DNA of 48,817 nt from positions 1 to 48,817 of the forward strand of contig NZ_BMJI01000023.1 in NCBI RefSeq assembly GCF_014643255.1. Direction: 5' to 3'. Below are positions 42,398 to 48,817 of this stretch, one piece after another (position 1 is the stretch's first letter; every line of letters begins with the position of its first letter). Made by a program: the position numbers and the translations under genes. This DNA comes from Tersicoccus solisilvae (lineage in GTDB: Bacteria; Actinomycetota; Actinomycetes; Actinomycetales; Micrococcaceae). The notes beneath the pieces are model-generated. The model was given only the letters and a program-made list of their open reading frames with translations, searched no databases and was not told the DNA's origin.

Positions 42398-42778
42398 TTA
42401 GAGGGCGCCGGTGAGCCACAGGCCGAGTGCGGCGGCCGCGACGGTGACGACGGCGGTGCCCGCCGCGTTGGCGAGGGCCGCGAGCCGTCGCCGGCCCTGC
42501 GCGAGCCGCACCGTCTCCACGCTGGCCGTGCTGAACGTCGTGTAGCCGCCGAGCAGGCCACCGCCGAGGACGAGCACCCAGGCGCGGTCCAGCCCGTGGG
42601 CCGCGGCGAGGCCGGTGACGACGCCGAGCAGCAGCGAGCCGGTGACATTGATGAACACGGTCGCCCACGGGAAGGTGCCGCGGGTGCGGGCGCGGACCAG
42701 GCCGTCGACGACGAACCGCAGCGCCGCGCCCACGCCGCCGGACGCGGCGATGCCGAGGAACAGGGCCGGCCCGATCAC
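42398..42778 (-). CDS. crcB: Fluoride exporter subunit CrcB/Fluc (second of pair)
   Basis: 126 residues, four helices. Family motifs: GGVGAALRFVVDG, TVFINVTGSLLLGV with the pore Asn, and GGLLGGYTTFSTASVETVRL with the Thr/Phe/Ser of the fluoride path. Its ATG overlaps the stop of the first crcB (ATGA). Tandem crcB genes usually encode antiparallel heterodimeric Fluc channels that let toxic fluoride out. The 3' end faces repeat copy 4, 21 nt away. Confidence 0.95.
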   Translation of the reverse strand: MIGPALFLGIAASGGVGAALRFVVDGLVRARTRGTFPWATVFINVTGSLLLGVVTGLAAAHGLDRAWVLVLGGGLLGGYTTFSTASVETVRLAQGRRRLAALANAAGTAVVTVAAAALGLWLTGAL

Positions 42779-43233
42779 GACGCCGCCTCGTCACGGTCCG
42801 CCGCGCCGCGAGCCGTCCGCCGCCGTGCGAGCACCGCGCCGGCCACGACACCCGCCCACGCCGCCGCGGTTCCGACGAGCACGCTGCCGGTCAGGTAGAG
42901 CAGGCCCGTGCCGAGCGCCGGGCCGAGCAGCTGGGCGGTGTCCAGCGCGAGCGCGCTGTAGGTCGTGAAGCCGCCCAGCACGCCGGTGCCGAGGCCGAGG
43001 CGGGCCGCCCGGCGCCCGCCCTCGTCGCGTCCTTGCCGGGCGAGGGATTCGAGCAGCCAGCCGAGCACGAACGCGCCGGCGACATTGATCCCGAACACGG
43101 TCAGTGGGAAGCCGTGCGCCGGGGCCGGGAACGCCAGCACGAGGGCCTCCCGCAGCGCCGTGCCGATCGCCCCGCCGAACGCCACGAGCAGCACCCAGCG
43201 CACCCGCAGATGGACGGGCCGGGACCCGTTCAC
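42775..43233 (-). CDS. crcB: Fluoride exporter subunit CrcB/Fluc (first of pair)
   Basis: 152 residues. GGAIGTALREALVLAFP, TVFGINVAGAFVLGWLLES and GTGVLGGFTTYSALALDT are the CrcB motifs, the last with Tyr in place of Phe and Ser kept, a common difference between the two halves of a heterodimer. Both ends are coupled: its ATG overlaps the uspA stop, and its stop overlaps the second crcB. The C-terminal ~20 residues are an Arg/Asp-rich tail. Confidence 0.94.
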   Translation of the reverse strand: MNGSRPVHLRVRWVLLVAFGGAIGTALREALVLAFPAPAHGFPLTVFGINVAGAFVLGWLLESLARQGRDEGGRRAARLGLGTGVLGGFTTYSALALDTAQLLGPALGTGLLYLTGSVLVGTAAAWAGVVAGAVLARRRTARGAADRDEAAS

Positions 43234-43760
43234 GCGCGCCCCCGCGTCCGGCCGGCCACCCGGGCGGCGGAAGTCGGCACGACGAGCACGGGCACCGACT
43301 GCCGGTGCGCCAGATGGGTGGCCACGGAGCCCTCGACGAACTCGCGCACGCCGGCCCGGAACGACCGGTCCGCGGTCCCGACGACGATCAGTTGCGCGTC
43401 CACCGCCGAGGCCACCGCGGCCAGCGCGTCGGCAGGATCGCCGGGCAGCAGCCGGAGCGCGGGATCGAGCCCCCGGTCGGCGCGCAGGGCCGCGACGCGC
43501 GCCTCGAGCAGCGCCCGCAGCCGGGGCCGGGCGTCGTCGTCCTGCTCATCGGGGTCGAGCGCCACCACCGGCGCGTCCGGGTCGGCGACCGACCTCGGGT
43601 CGACGGGCAGATGGGTGGGGTCGGCGGCGACGAGGATCAGCGGCGCGCCCAGCCGGACGGCGAAGTCCGCCGCGGTCTCCAGCACGAGACCGGGCTGGCG
43701 ATCCGTGACGCCGACCACGACCGGCCCGCGCCGGTCCGGGACGAGAGGTGAGGCGGGCAT
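43230..43760 (-). CDS. Universal stress protein (UspA) family protein
   Basis: 176 residues from ATG 43760 with AGGAG upstream. A single Usp domain: VVVGVTDRQPGLVLETAADF at the start and VIVGTADRSF-type C-terminal loop (here IVVGTADRSFRAGVREFVEG, then SVATHLAHRQSVPVLVVP). The ATP-binding G-x2-G is altered (GTAD), so nucleotide binding is uncertain. It is the first gene of an operon with two crcB genes, all joined by ATGA overlaps. This arrangement suggests co-production of a stress protein with fluoride export. Confidence 0.88.
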   Translation of the reverse strand: MPASPLVPDRRGPVVVGVTDRQPGLVLETAADFAVRLGAPLILVAADPTHLPVDPRSVADPDAPVVALDPDEQDDDARPRLRALLEARVAALRADRGLDPALRLLPGDPADALAAVASAVDAQLIVVGTADRSFRAGVREFVEGSVATHLAHRQSVPVLVVPTSAARVAGRTRGRA

Positions 43761-44054
43761 GCGCGCTCCTGTCCGTGGTGACGGGGCCGCCCGCAGCAGG
43801 GCAGCCCGATGACGGGACAGGGACCGTTGTCGAGCCGCACGCACACCGTGGGTTCGAGGTTGGGGACGGCGGGCCCCACCGCCGTGACGCCGCCCGGGCA
43901 CGCGTGCGGACCCGCGCGGCGACGTTCCCATTGAACCACTGGAACCGCATGCGATCAGGAACACGGGCCGATGCACGTGACCGGGCACCAGCCCGGACAC
44001 GCCGACCGGGGCCGACCCCACGGGGCCGGCGCCGTCGGGAACGCGGTCGAGACC
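43761..44054. promoter_or_regulatory. Leader/promoter region of the uspA-crcB-crcB operon
   Basis: 294 nt with no supported gene. It holds a 7-bp stem ACGGCGG/CCGCCGT with a 6-nt loop (43866-43885) and an inverted repeat GTTCC/GGAAC (43924-43945), both upstream of uspA. I looked for a fluoride riboswitch because crcB genes often have one. A GGCGGTGGGG-like stretch is present, but the invariant GATG and the CTGATG pseudoknot partner are not, so I do not call one. Confidence 0.4.
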
Positions 44055-44975
44055 TCAGTCCGCGACGATGAGCGTGCGCTGGACGACCTCGGCGCGTCCC
44101 TCGGCGATCAGCGGGGCGAGCAGGTCGGTCAGGTCCCCCATCGACTCGTCCACCTCGACGGCCACCGGGTAGGTGGCGACGAGCAGCGCGAGCAGCTGGC
44201 CCAGCGCGAACGAGGGGTTGTGCACGGAGGGGTCGTAGCCGAGCAGCACGTCGGTCGGCTCGTCGGCGGGCCGCTCCGCCGGCGGAGCGACGGTCGGGTC
44301 GTCCGGGGCGGTGCCCGCGTAGCTGATGGCGAAGGCGCGGATCGCGCCGTTCTCCCGCAGCACGACGGCGCCGTGGGCGCCGGACGCGTCGCCGAGGAAC
44401 AGCTGGTTGACGCGGCCGACGGAGAGGTCGGCGGGCGGGTCCCAGTCGTGCACCGCGCGGTAGAAGTCCCACAGCGCCCGGGTGAGCTCGACGGAGCCGG
44501 TGGCCAGGTCCTCGATCACCTGGGAGCCGTCCTCGTGCAGCGGCACCAGCGGCAGCGCCTTCGGGTGCACGACGACGACCTGCGAGTGCTGCAGCGGGGC
44601 AAAGCCGGCCGAGGCGGCGAAGGAAGCGCCGGGAGAGTCCAGCTCCACCTTGCCGCGCAGCCGCTGCACGGGCGCGGCGCCGAGTTCCTGCCTCAGCATG
44701 GCCAGCAGGGTGGAGCCGATGCCCTCCCGCTGCCGCTCGCGGGCGACCTCGATGTACACCCACAGTCGCTCCGGGTGCACCGACGCCTCGCTCACGACGC
44801 CGGCCGCGACGGGCACGCCGTCGTCCTCGGCGACGATGGTGCGCACGAACGGCGACTCCGACGCCGGGCGCAACAGGGCACGGCCCTCCGCCAGCGCGGG
44901 GTGGGACGCGTCGCCGAGGATCTGCAGCAGGGCCAGGTCGTCGCCGTCGGCCCACGGCCGGTACGTGATGCTCAT
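44055..44975 (-). CDS. GNAT-family N-acetyltransferase (two-domain length)
   Basis: 306 residues from ATG 44975, which overlaps the glyS stop (ATGA). The N-terminal half is a GNAT domain: [20 protein letters not shown], then [20 protein letters not shown], the acetyl-CoA pyrophosphate loop (R/Q-x2-G-x-G). The C-terminal half ([20 protein letters not shown], then [20 protein letters not shown]) resembles a second, degenerate GNAT domain. Co-expression with glycyl-tRNA synthetase is clear, but the acetyl acceptor is unknown. Confidence 0.85.
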   Translation of the reverse strand: MSITYRPWADGDDLALLQILGDASHPALAEGRALLRPASESPFVRTIVAEDDGVPVAAGVVSEASVHPERLWVYIEVARERQREGIGSTLLAMLRQELGAAPVQRLRGKVELDSPGASFAASAGFAPLQHSQVVVVHPKALPLVPLHEDGSQVIEDLATGSVELTRALWDFYRAVHDWDPPADLSVGRVNQLFLGDASGAHGAVVLRENGAIRAFAISYAGTAPDDPTVAPPAERPADEPTDVLLGYDPSVHNPSFALGQLLALLVATYPVAVEVDESMGDLTDLLAPLIAEGRAEVVQRTLIVAD

Positions 44976-46354
44976 GCGCCGGCCAGCCGCTCGGAGAGGT
45001 AGCGGGTGACCTGGTCCAGCGAGACGCGCTCCTGGCCCATGGTGTCCCGCTCGCGGATGGTGACGGCCTGGTCCTCGAGGGTGTCGAAGTCCACGGTGAC
45101 GCAGAACGGGGTGCCGATCTCGTCCTGTCGGCGGTAACGGCGGCCGATGGCGCCGGCGTCGTCGAAGTCGATGTTCCAGCGCTGGCGCAGCTCGGCGGCC
45201 AGGTCCCGCGCCTTCGGGGACAGGTTCTCGTTGCGGGAGAGCGGCAGCACCGCGGCCTTGACCGGGGCCAGCCGCGGATCCAGCTTGAGCACCGTCCGCT
45301 TGTCGACCCCGCCCTTGGCGTTGGGCGCCTCGTCCTCGGCGTACGCGTCGACGAGGAACGCCATCATCGACCGGGTCAGGCCGAAGGACGGCTCGATGAC
45401 GTACGGGGTGTACCGCTCGCCGGAGTTCTGGTCGAAGTACTGCAGCTTGGTGCCGGACGCCTCGGAGTGGTTGGTCAGGTCGAAGTCCGTGCGGTTGGCG
45501 ACACCCATCAGCTCGCCCCACTCGCTGCCCTGGAACCCGAACCGGTACTCCAGGTCGATGGTGCCGGCCGAGTAGTGGGCTCGCTCGTCCTCGGGGACGT
45601 CGAAGCGGCGCATGTTGTCCGGGTTGATGCCCAGGTCGGTGAACCAGTCCCAGCAGGACTCGACCCAGTGCTCGAACCAGCGGTTGGCGTCGTCGGGAGC
45701 GGTGAAGAACTCGATCTCCATCTGCTCGAACTCGCGGGTGCGGAAGATGAAGTTGCCCGGCGTGATCTCGTTGCGGAACGCCTTGCCGACCTGCCCGATG
45801 CCGAACGGCGGCTTCTTCCGCGCCGCGGTGACGACATTGAGGAAGTTGACGAAGATGCCCTGCGCCGTCTCGGGGCGCAGGTAGTGCAGCCCCTCCTCGT
45901 TGTCGACCGGCCCGAGGAACGTCTTCATCAGCCCGGAGAACTGCTGCGGCTCGGTCCAGTTGCCCTCCTGGCCGGTCTCCGGGTCCCGGATGTCGGCCAG
46001 GCCATTGACCGGCGGCTTGCCGTGCTTGGCGATGTACGCCTCGACCAGGTGATCCGCCCGGTAGCGCTTGTGCGTGTGCAGGGACTCGACGAGCGGATCC
46101 GTGAAGGTGGCGACGTGCCCGGAGGCCTCCCACACGCGCTTGGGCAGGATGATCGAGGAGTCGAGGCCGACCATGTCCTCCCGGCCGCGCACGAACGTCT
46201 GCCACCACGCGGCCTTGATGTTCTCCTTCAGCTCCGCCCCGAGCGGGCCGTAGTCCCACGCCGAGCGGGAGCCGCCGTAGATCTCACCCGCCTGGAAGAC
46301 GAAGCCGCGGCGCTTGGCCAGGTTGATGACGGAATCGAGGCGCGATGCTGGCAT
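44972..46354 (-). CDS. glyS: Glycyl-tRNA synthetase (single-chain, class II)
   Basis: 460 residues from ATG 46354 (GGAG upstream). It charges tRNA-Gly. It is the alpha2-type enzyme of eukaryotes and actinobacteria rather than the alpha2-beta2 type: [20 protein letters not shown], motif 2 [20 protein letters not shown], and motif 3 [14 protein letters not shown]; the anticodon-binding domain follows, with [18 protein letters not shown]. Its stop overlaps the start of a GNAT gene. No T-box-like structure was recognised in the 136 nt upstream. Confidence 0.97.
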   Translation of the reverse strand: MPASRLDSVINLAKRRGFVFQAGEIYGGSRSAWDYGPLGAELKENIKAAWWQTFVRGREDMVGLDSSIILPKRVWEASGHVATFTDPLVESLHTHKRYRADHLVEAYIAKHGKPPVNGLADIRDPETGQEGNWTEPQQFSGLMKTFLGPVDNEEGLHYLRPETAQGIFVNFLNVVTAARKKPPFGIGQVGKAFRNEITPGNFIFRTREFEQMEIEFFTAPDDANRWFEHWVESCWDWFTDLGINPDNMRRFDVPEDERAHYSAGTIDLEYRFGFQGSEWGELMGVANRTDFDLTNHSEASGTKLQYFDQNSGERYTPYVIEPSFGLTRSMMAFLVDAYAEDEAPNAKGGVDKRTVLKLDPRLAPVKAAVLPLSRNENLSPKARDLAAELRQRWNIDFDDAGAIGRRYRRQDEIGTPFCVTVDFDTLEDQAVTIRERDTMGQERVSLDQVTRYLSERLAGA

Positions 46355-46490
46355 GTGGTGTGAGCTCCAATGGGGTCGTGGCCGCTGGATGCGGGCCCAG
46401 GCCGAGGGACGTCGTCCCCCGGGTCCGCGGACGCGGGCGAACGCGCACGCGGACGCGCGGAGGGGCGGGCCGGGAAAGGCAGCTACCACC

Positions 46491-47573
46491 CTACCGCGCG
46501 GGCCGTTCCACGCCGGTGGGCTCGGCGGTCGCGGGCCCGGCGCTGCGGGCGGCCTCGTCGTGGGCGCGCCTGCCGGCCTCGGCGAAGCGCCGCTGGGAAC
46601 GCCACGGCAGGGTGGCGACGAGCACCGCGATGAGGGTGAGCGCCGTCCCCCCGACGGTGGAGAGCGCGACGTGCGCGCCGGCCGCGGGGGCGAACACGTC
46701 GAGGCCGAGGGAGCCGAGCAGCTGGCCGGCGATGGTTCCGAGGCCGAGCAGGAGTACCCCCAGCCGCGGCGCCAGCAGCGCGCTCAGCGAGATGGCGACG
46801 ATACCGAGCAGGCCGGGCAGGTACGCCCACCACATTGCCGGGAAGGTCCCCGTGGTCGGCGCGACGAGTTGCTTGATCGCCCAGGCGATCAGCAGGACGA
46901 TCAGCCCGACCGTGAAGTTGGTGACCGCGGGGATCATCGGCGTGCCCGCGATCCTCCCGATCCGCCCGTTCATGGCCTGCTGGAAGCCGTACAGGAGCCC
47001 GGCCACGACGGGCAGCAGGATCGGCCCGACCACCGCGGCCGGGTCCGTGCTGGTGCCGAAGCTCGACTCGACCGCCCACACGACGGCGACGACGGTCAAC
47101 ACCGAACCGGCGATGCGCGGCAGCGTCGGTGGCCGTCGCTCGCGCGCCCCGAAGCCGGTGCCGTCCACGAGGACCCCGCTGATGGTCTGCCCGGCGACGA
47201 GGGCGACCGTGAAGATGGCGACGCCGAGCACGCCGACGGTCAGGCTCTGCGCCAGCACGACGTTCGCGCCGATCGCGCCGGCGACGAGGTACCAGGCCGG
47301 CAGCTCCCCGGCCCGCACGCTGCGGAACACCCGGGCGAGCCGGCGGCGGCCGGCGGGAATCACCGCGACCCCGGTGACCAGGACCACGGTGCCGACGCCG
47401 AAGCTGAGCGCGGCCGCGGCGAACCCGTCGCGGAACTGGCCCGCGACCGCCCCGTTGATCCGCGACTGGAGGGCAAAGGCGAGGCCGGCGACGACGGCGA
47501 GCAGGACGCCCACGGGGATGGGCAACGTGCGCCGGGGGCGGGTCACCGCCGCGGCATCGGGGGAGGAAGTCAC
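46491..47573 (-). CDS. DMT-superfamily protein with duplicated YdcZ (DUF606) domain
   Basis: 360 residues from GTG 47573. Two homologous five-helix halves are visible, each with a Q-x3-N-G loop near its start: [14 protein letters not shown] and [16 protein letters not shown]. This is the fused form of YdcZ, where other bacteria have separate or single five-helix copies. It ends in a charged tail. Probably a transporter; substrate unknown. The start codon follows a TAGGCT hexamer by 7 nt, so the mRNA is likely leaderless; it is divergent from the S4 gene with only 108 nt between. Confidence 0.85.
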   Translation of the reverse strand: MTSSPDAAAVTRPRRTLPIPVGVLLAVVAGLAFALQSRINGAVAGQFRDGFAAAALSFGVGTVVLVTGVAVIPAGRRRLARVFRSVRAGELPAWYLVAGAIGANVVLAQSLTVGVLGVAIFTVALVAGQTISGVLVDGTGFGARERRPPTLPRIAGSVLTVVAVVWAVESSFGTSTDPAAVVGPILLPVVAGLLYGFQQAMNGRIGRIAGTPMIPAVTNFTVGLIVLLIAWAIKQLVAPTTGTFPAMWWAYLPGLLGIVAISLSALLAPRLGVLLLGLGTIAGQLLGSLGLDVFAPAAGAHVALSTVGGTALTLIAVLVATLPWRSQRRFAEAGRRAHDEAARSAGPATAEPTGVERPAR

Positions 47574-47580
47574 GCGTCCC

Positions 47581-47586
47581 AGCCTA
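47581..47586 (-). promoter_or_regulatory. -10 box for leaderless YdcZ-type gene
   Basis: TAGGCT on the minus strand, 7 nt before the GTG at 47573; no Shine-Dalgarno sequence. Confidence 0.5.
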
Positions 47587-47669
47587 GGACCGAGCCGGGG
47601 GCCGGCCGCCTCGCGGCGTCATCGCCAGGCGCCGCCGCCCGCCGCGAACCCCACCATCCGACCCCGTGG

Positions 47670-47675
47670 GACACT
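47670..47675 (+). promoter_or_regulatory. -10 box for leaderless S4-domain gene
   Basis: GACACT, then 6 nt, then the GTG at 47682. It keeps the A and final T of the TANNNT consensus but not the first T. Confidence 0.4.
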
Positions 47676-47681
47676 GGGCCG

Positions 47682-47897
47682 GTGAGCGACTTCGAGGAGA
47701 TCGGCCTGCGCGACGAGACCATCCGGCTCGGCCAGCTGCTCAAACTGGCGAACCTGGCCGAGGACGGCATCGACGCCAAGCGACTGGTCGAGGAGGGCCT
47801 GGTCAAGGTCAACGGGGACATCGAGACCCGGCGCGGACGCCAGCTGCGCTCCGGCGACGTCGTCGAGGTGAACGGGACGGGCGTGCGGATCGCCTGA
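47682..47897 (+). CDS. S4-domain RNA-binding protein
   Basis: 71 residues from GTG 47682. The whole protein is one S4 fold: IRLGQLLKLANLAEDGIDAK then RLVEEGLVKVNGDIETRRGR and QLRSGDVVEVNG, the typical G-x-V-x-V-N-G turn and basic surface. Small stand-alone S4 proteins (YaaA/RlbA- or HSP15-like) bind ribosomal RNA, often stalled large subunits. Divergent from the YdcZ-type gene and convergent with an esterase (21 nt gap). No partner gene is apparent. Confidence 0.88.
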   Translation: MSDFEEIGLRDETIRLGQLLKLANLAEDGIDAKRLVEEGLVKVNGDIETRRGRQLRSGDVVEVNGTGVRIA

Positions 47898-47918
47898 CGG
47901 CCGCTCCCCCGGGCCGGT

Positions 47919-48599
47919 TCAGCGCAGCAGGTGGTGGGTGAGGAACTCGCTCACGTGCCGCAGCTCCTGCTCGTTGATGCCGTGGCCCATTCCGGCGTAG
48001 AGCACCTTCATCAGGTCCACCTTCTCCCGCAGCCACCCGGCGGTCTGCTCCGCGAGCGGGGCGGGGATGACGTCGTCCTGCTGGTCCCGGCCCCAGAACA
48101 TCGGGGGCCGACGAGCGGCCAGCGCGGCGTCGTTGAAGTAGCCGTCGGCGGGGGCGTCGATGTTGCCGTCCTCCACCAGCACGAAGCCGGAGCAGCCGAC
48201 GACGACCGCGAAGTCGTCCGGCGCGTGGCGCAGCATCGACGTCGCCACGGCCATTCCCTGGGAGAACCCGAGCAGGCTCACGCTGGCGAAGTCGCCGCGG
48301 ACGCCGTCGAGCCAGGAGAACAGCGCTCGGCAGGCGTCGATCGCGATGCTCGTGGAGTAGCCCACGGCGCTGCCGGCGTCGTCGAACTGCAGGTCGAACC
48401 ACGAGAAGCCGGGGTCCATCCGATGCGGGGCGCGGACGGCCGCGTAGGTGATGCCGGACGGCAGGAAGGGCACCAGCGCGGCGAGGTCGCGCTCATCGGC
48501 GCCGTAGCCGTGGAGCAGGATGACCAGCGGCGTTCCCGCGCGCTCGGCTGCGGGCGCGGACCACCACACGGACAGATCAGGGGACGTCACCCGCGCCAT
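47919..48599 (-). CDS. Phospholipase/carboxylesterase-type alpha/beta hydrolase
   Basis: 226 residues from ATG 48599. The frame stays open further upstream into the neighbouring repeat, but that is not coding. Motifs: PLVILLHGYGADERDLAAL (oxyanion hole), LLGFSQGMAVATSML (nucleophile Ser in GFSQG), Asp in the WGRDQQDDVIP strand and His in YAGMGHGINEQE. This is the carboxylesterase/phospholipase (abhydrolase-2) family that hydrolyses short acyl esters or lysophospholipids. It lies convergent with the S4 gene. Its upstream region contains pyrimidine repeats and repeat copy 5. Confidence 0.9.
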   Translation of the reverse strand: MARVTSPDLSVWWSAPAAERAGTPLVILLHGYGADERDLAALVPFLPSGITYAAVRAPHRMDPGFSWFDLQFDDAGSAVGYSTSIAIDACRALFSWLDGVRGDFASVSLLGFSQGMAVATSMLRHAPDDFAVVVGCSGFVLVEDGNIDAPADGYFNDAALAARRPPMFWGRDQQDDVIPAPLAEQTAGWLREKVDLMKVLYAGMGHGINEQELRHVSEFLTHHLLR

Positions 48600-48618
48600 T
48601 GTGCCACGGCCTCGATCC

Positions 48619-48673
48619 ACCCTCCGCCCCCCCTCCGCGCACCCTCCGCCAAGCCCTCCGCCCACCCTCCGCC
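48619..48673. repeat. Irregular CCCTCCGCC tandem tract
   Basis: ACCCTCCGCC occurs at 48619, 48641 and 48664, with GCCCTCCGCC at 48653 between. ACCCTCCGCCAAG is duplicated exactly at 48641-48653 and 48664-48676, so the first bases of the repeat arm (GCCAAG) are duplicated along with the tract. The minus strand has several GGG/GGAGGG runs with G4 potential. Confidence 0.7.
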
Positions 48674-48732
48674 AAGTCGTCAATAGATGTTCCATCCGGG
48701 TCGATATCGACCCGGATGGAACATCTATTGAC
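48671..48732. repeat. Inverted repeat element, copy 5 (perfect palindrome, right arm cut short)
   Basis: The left arm starts GCCAAGTCGTCAATAGATG. Bases 48679-48732 form a perfect 54-bp palindrome, 27-bp arms with no loop, centred on CGATATCG. The outer right arm (expected GACTTGGC) is missing: after TATTGAC the sequence changes to AGTGAGGATG. The element is therefore truncated at 48732, or joined there to other DNA. Confidence 0.92.
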
Positions 48733-48817
48733 AGTGAGGATGATGGTGGGTGTCCCGCAGCGGTCGTCCTGACTCGTCTGTTGACTGACCGTGGGTCTTG
48801 AGCTCGATCTGTCGGTC
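48733..48817. other. Unassigned right-edge sequence next to truncated repeat
   Basis: 85 nt up to the window end with no recognisable gene start. It directly abuts the broken arm of copy 5, so it could be the edge of an inserted or rearranged segment; nothing further can be said. Confidence 0.3.

Noticed and set aside
43761-43900. Possible fluoride riboswitch upstream of the uspA-crcB-crcB operon
   Set aside because: A GGCGGTGGGG-CCCGCC stretch on the minus strand resembles the first riboswitch stem, but the invariant GATG and the downstream CTGATG pseudoknot partner are absent.
43637-43939. Cys/Pro-rich open frame upstream of and overlapping uspA
   Set aside because: It overlaps uspA out of frame, has no conserved motif and lacks a ribosome-binding site.
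19268-48732. Interpretation of the 70-bp repeats as a CRISPR array
   Set aside because: The copies are palindromic, dispersed by 0.8-12 kb, not regularly spaced, and no cas genes are present.

Overview
The window is 48.8 kb of very GC-rich DNA. It has short intergenic gaps, frequent ATGA/GTGA stop-start overlaps, many GTG starts and several apparently leaderless genes. The conserved blocks are DivIVA-cdsA-frr-pyrH, tsf-rpsB-M23, dusB-dgt-dnaG and the single-chain class II glyS. These point to a chromosomal segment of an actinomycete (Actinomycetota), plausibly near Nakamurella, Geodermatophilaceae or Frankiales. The genus cannot be fixed from sequence reading alone. No phage genes, integrase, transposase, CRISPR array or rRNA were seen.

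Layout. 0-6.2 kb: a minus-strand translation and envelope block (DivIVA-like protein cut by the left edge, cdsA, frr, pyrH, tsf, rpsB) separated by strong GC hairpins, then a divergent M23 peptidase. 6.3-13.4 kb: acyl-CoA dehydrogenase with an operator-like palindrome, a CAU-anticodon tRNA, a GT4 glycosyltransferase, a DMT permease, a CDP-alcohol phosphatidyltransferase, a holin-like membrane protein and an SDR-DUF2867 fusion. 13.5-19.3 kb (plus): GCS2-type ligase, ZIP transporter, acidic disordered protein, alpha/beta hydrolase, and a TRIC channel coupled to an M20 amidohydrolase. 19.3-28.9 kb: epimerase/TetR divergent pair, a decayed SMR-transporter fragment, a translationally coupled P450 and stand-alone HtaA-domain protein, AKR coupled to rhodanese, 3-hydroxyacyl-CoA dehydrogenase coupled to an epoxide-hydrolase-like enzyme, a large DHA2 exporter and a small HhH-type protein. 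29-34.6 kb: tRNA-Asn, dnaG, a membrane-anchored unknown, dgt, dusB. 34.6-48.8 kb: acyltransferase 3, CPBP protease, bifunctional proline dehydrogenase/P5C dehydrogenase, two nucleotide-binding oxidoreductases, a uspA-crcB-crcB operon, GNAT-glyS, a YdcZ-type DMT protein, an S4 protein and an esterase.

The most unusual feature is a dispersed family of ~70-bp inverted repeats, five copies at 19.27, 31.22, 41.53, 42.31 and 48.67 kb. The arms start GCC-A-G-[C/G]-TCGTCAATAGATG and are AT-rich compared with the surroundings; the centres vary. Four copies lie 12-47 nt after stop codons. Arm position 6 covaries between copies (C:G in two, G:C in one), which suggests pairing is maintained. One copy is a perfect 54-bp palindrome whose right arm is cut short. 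I read this as an undescribed REP/MITE-like or terminator-like element.

Other points: a P450 coupled to a leaderless-peptide HtaA haem-binding domain, a recurring 16-bp palindrome upstream of unrelated genes, and a set of genes with a -10 box exactly 6-7 nt before the start codon.
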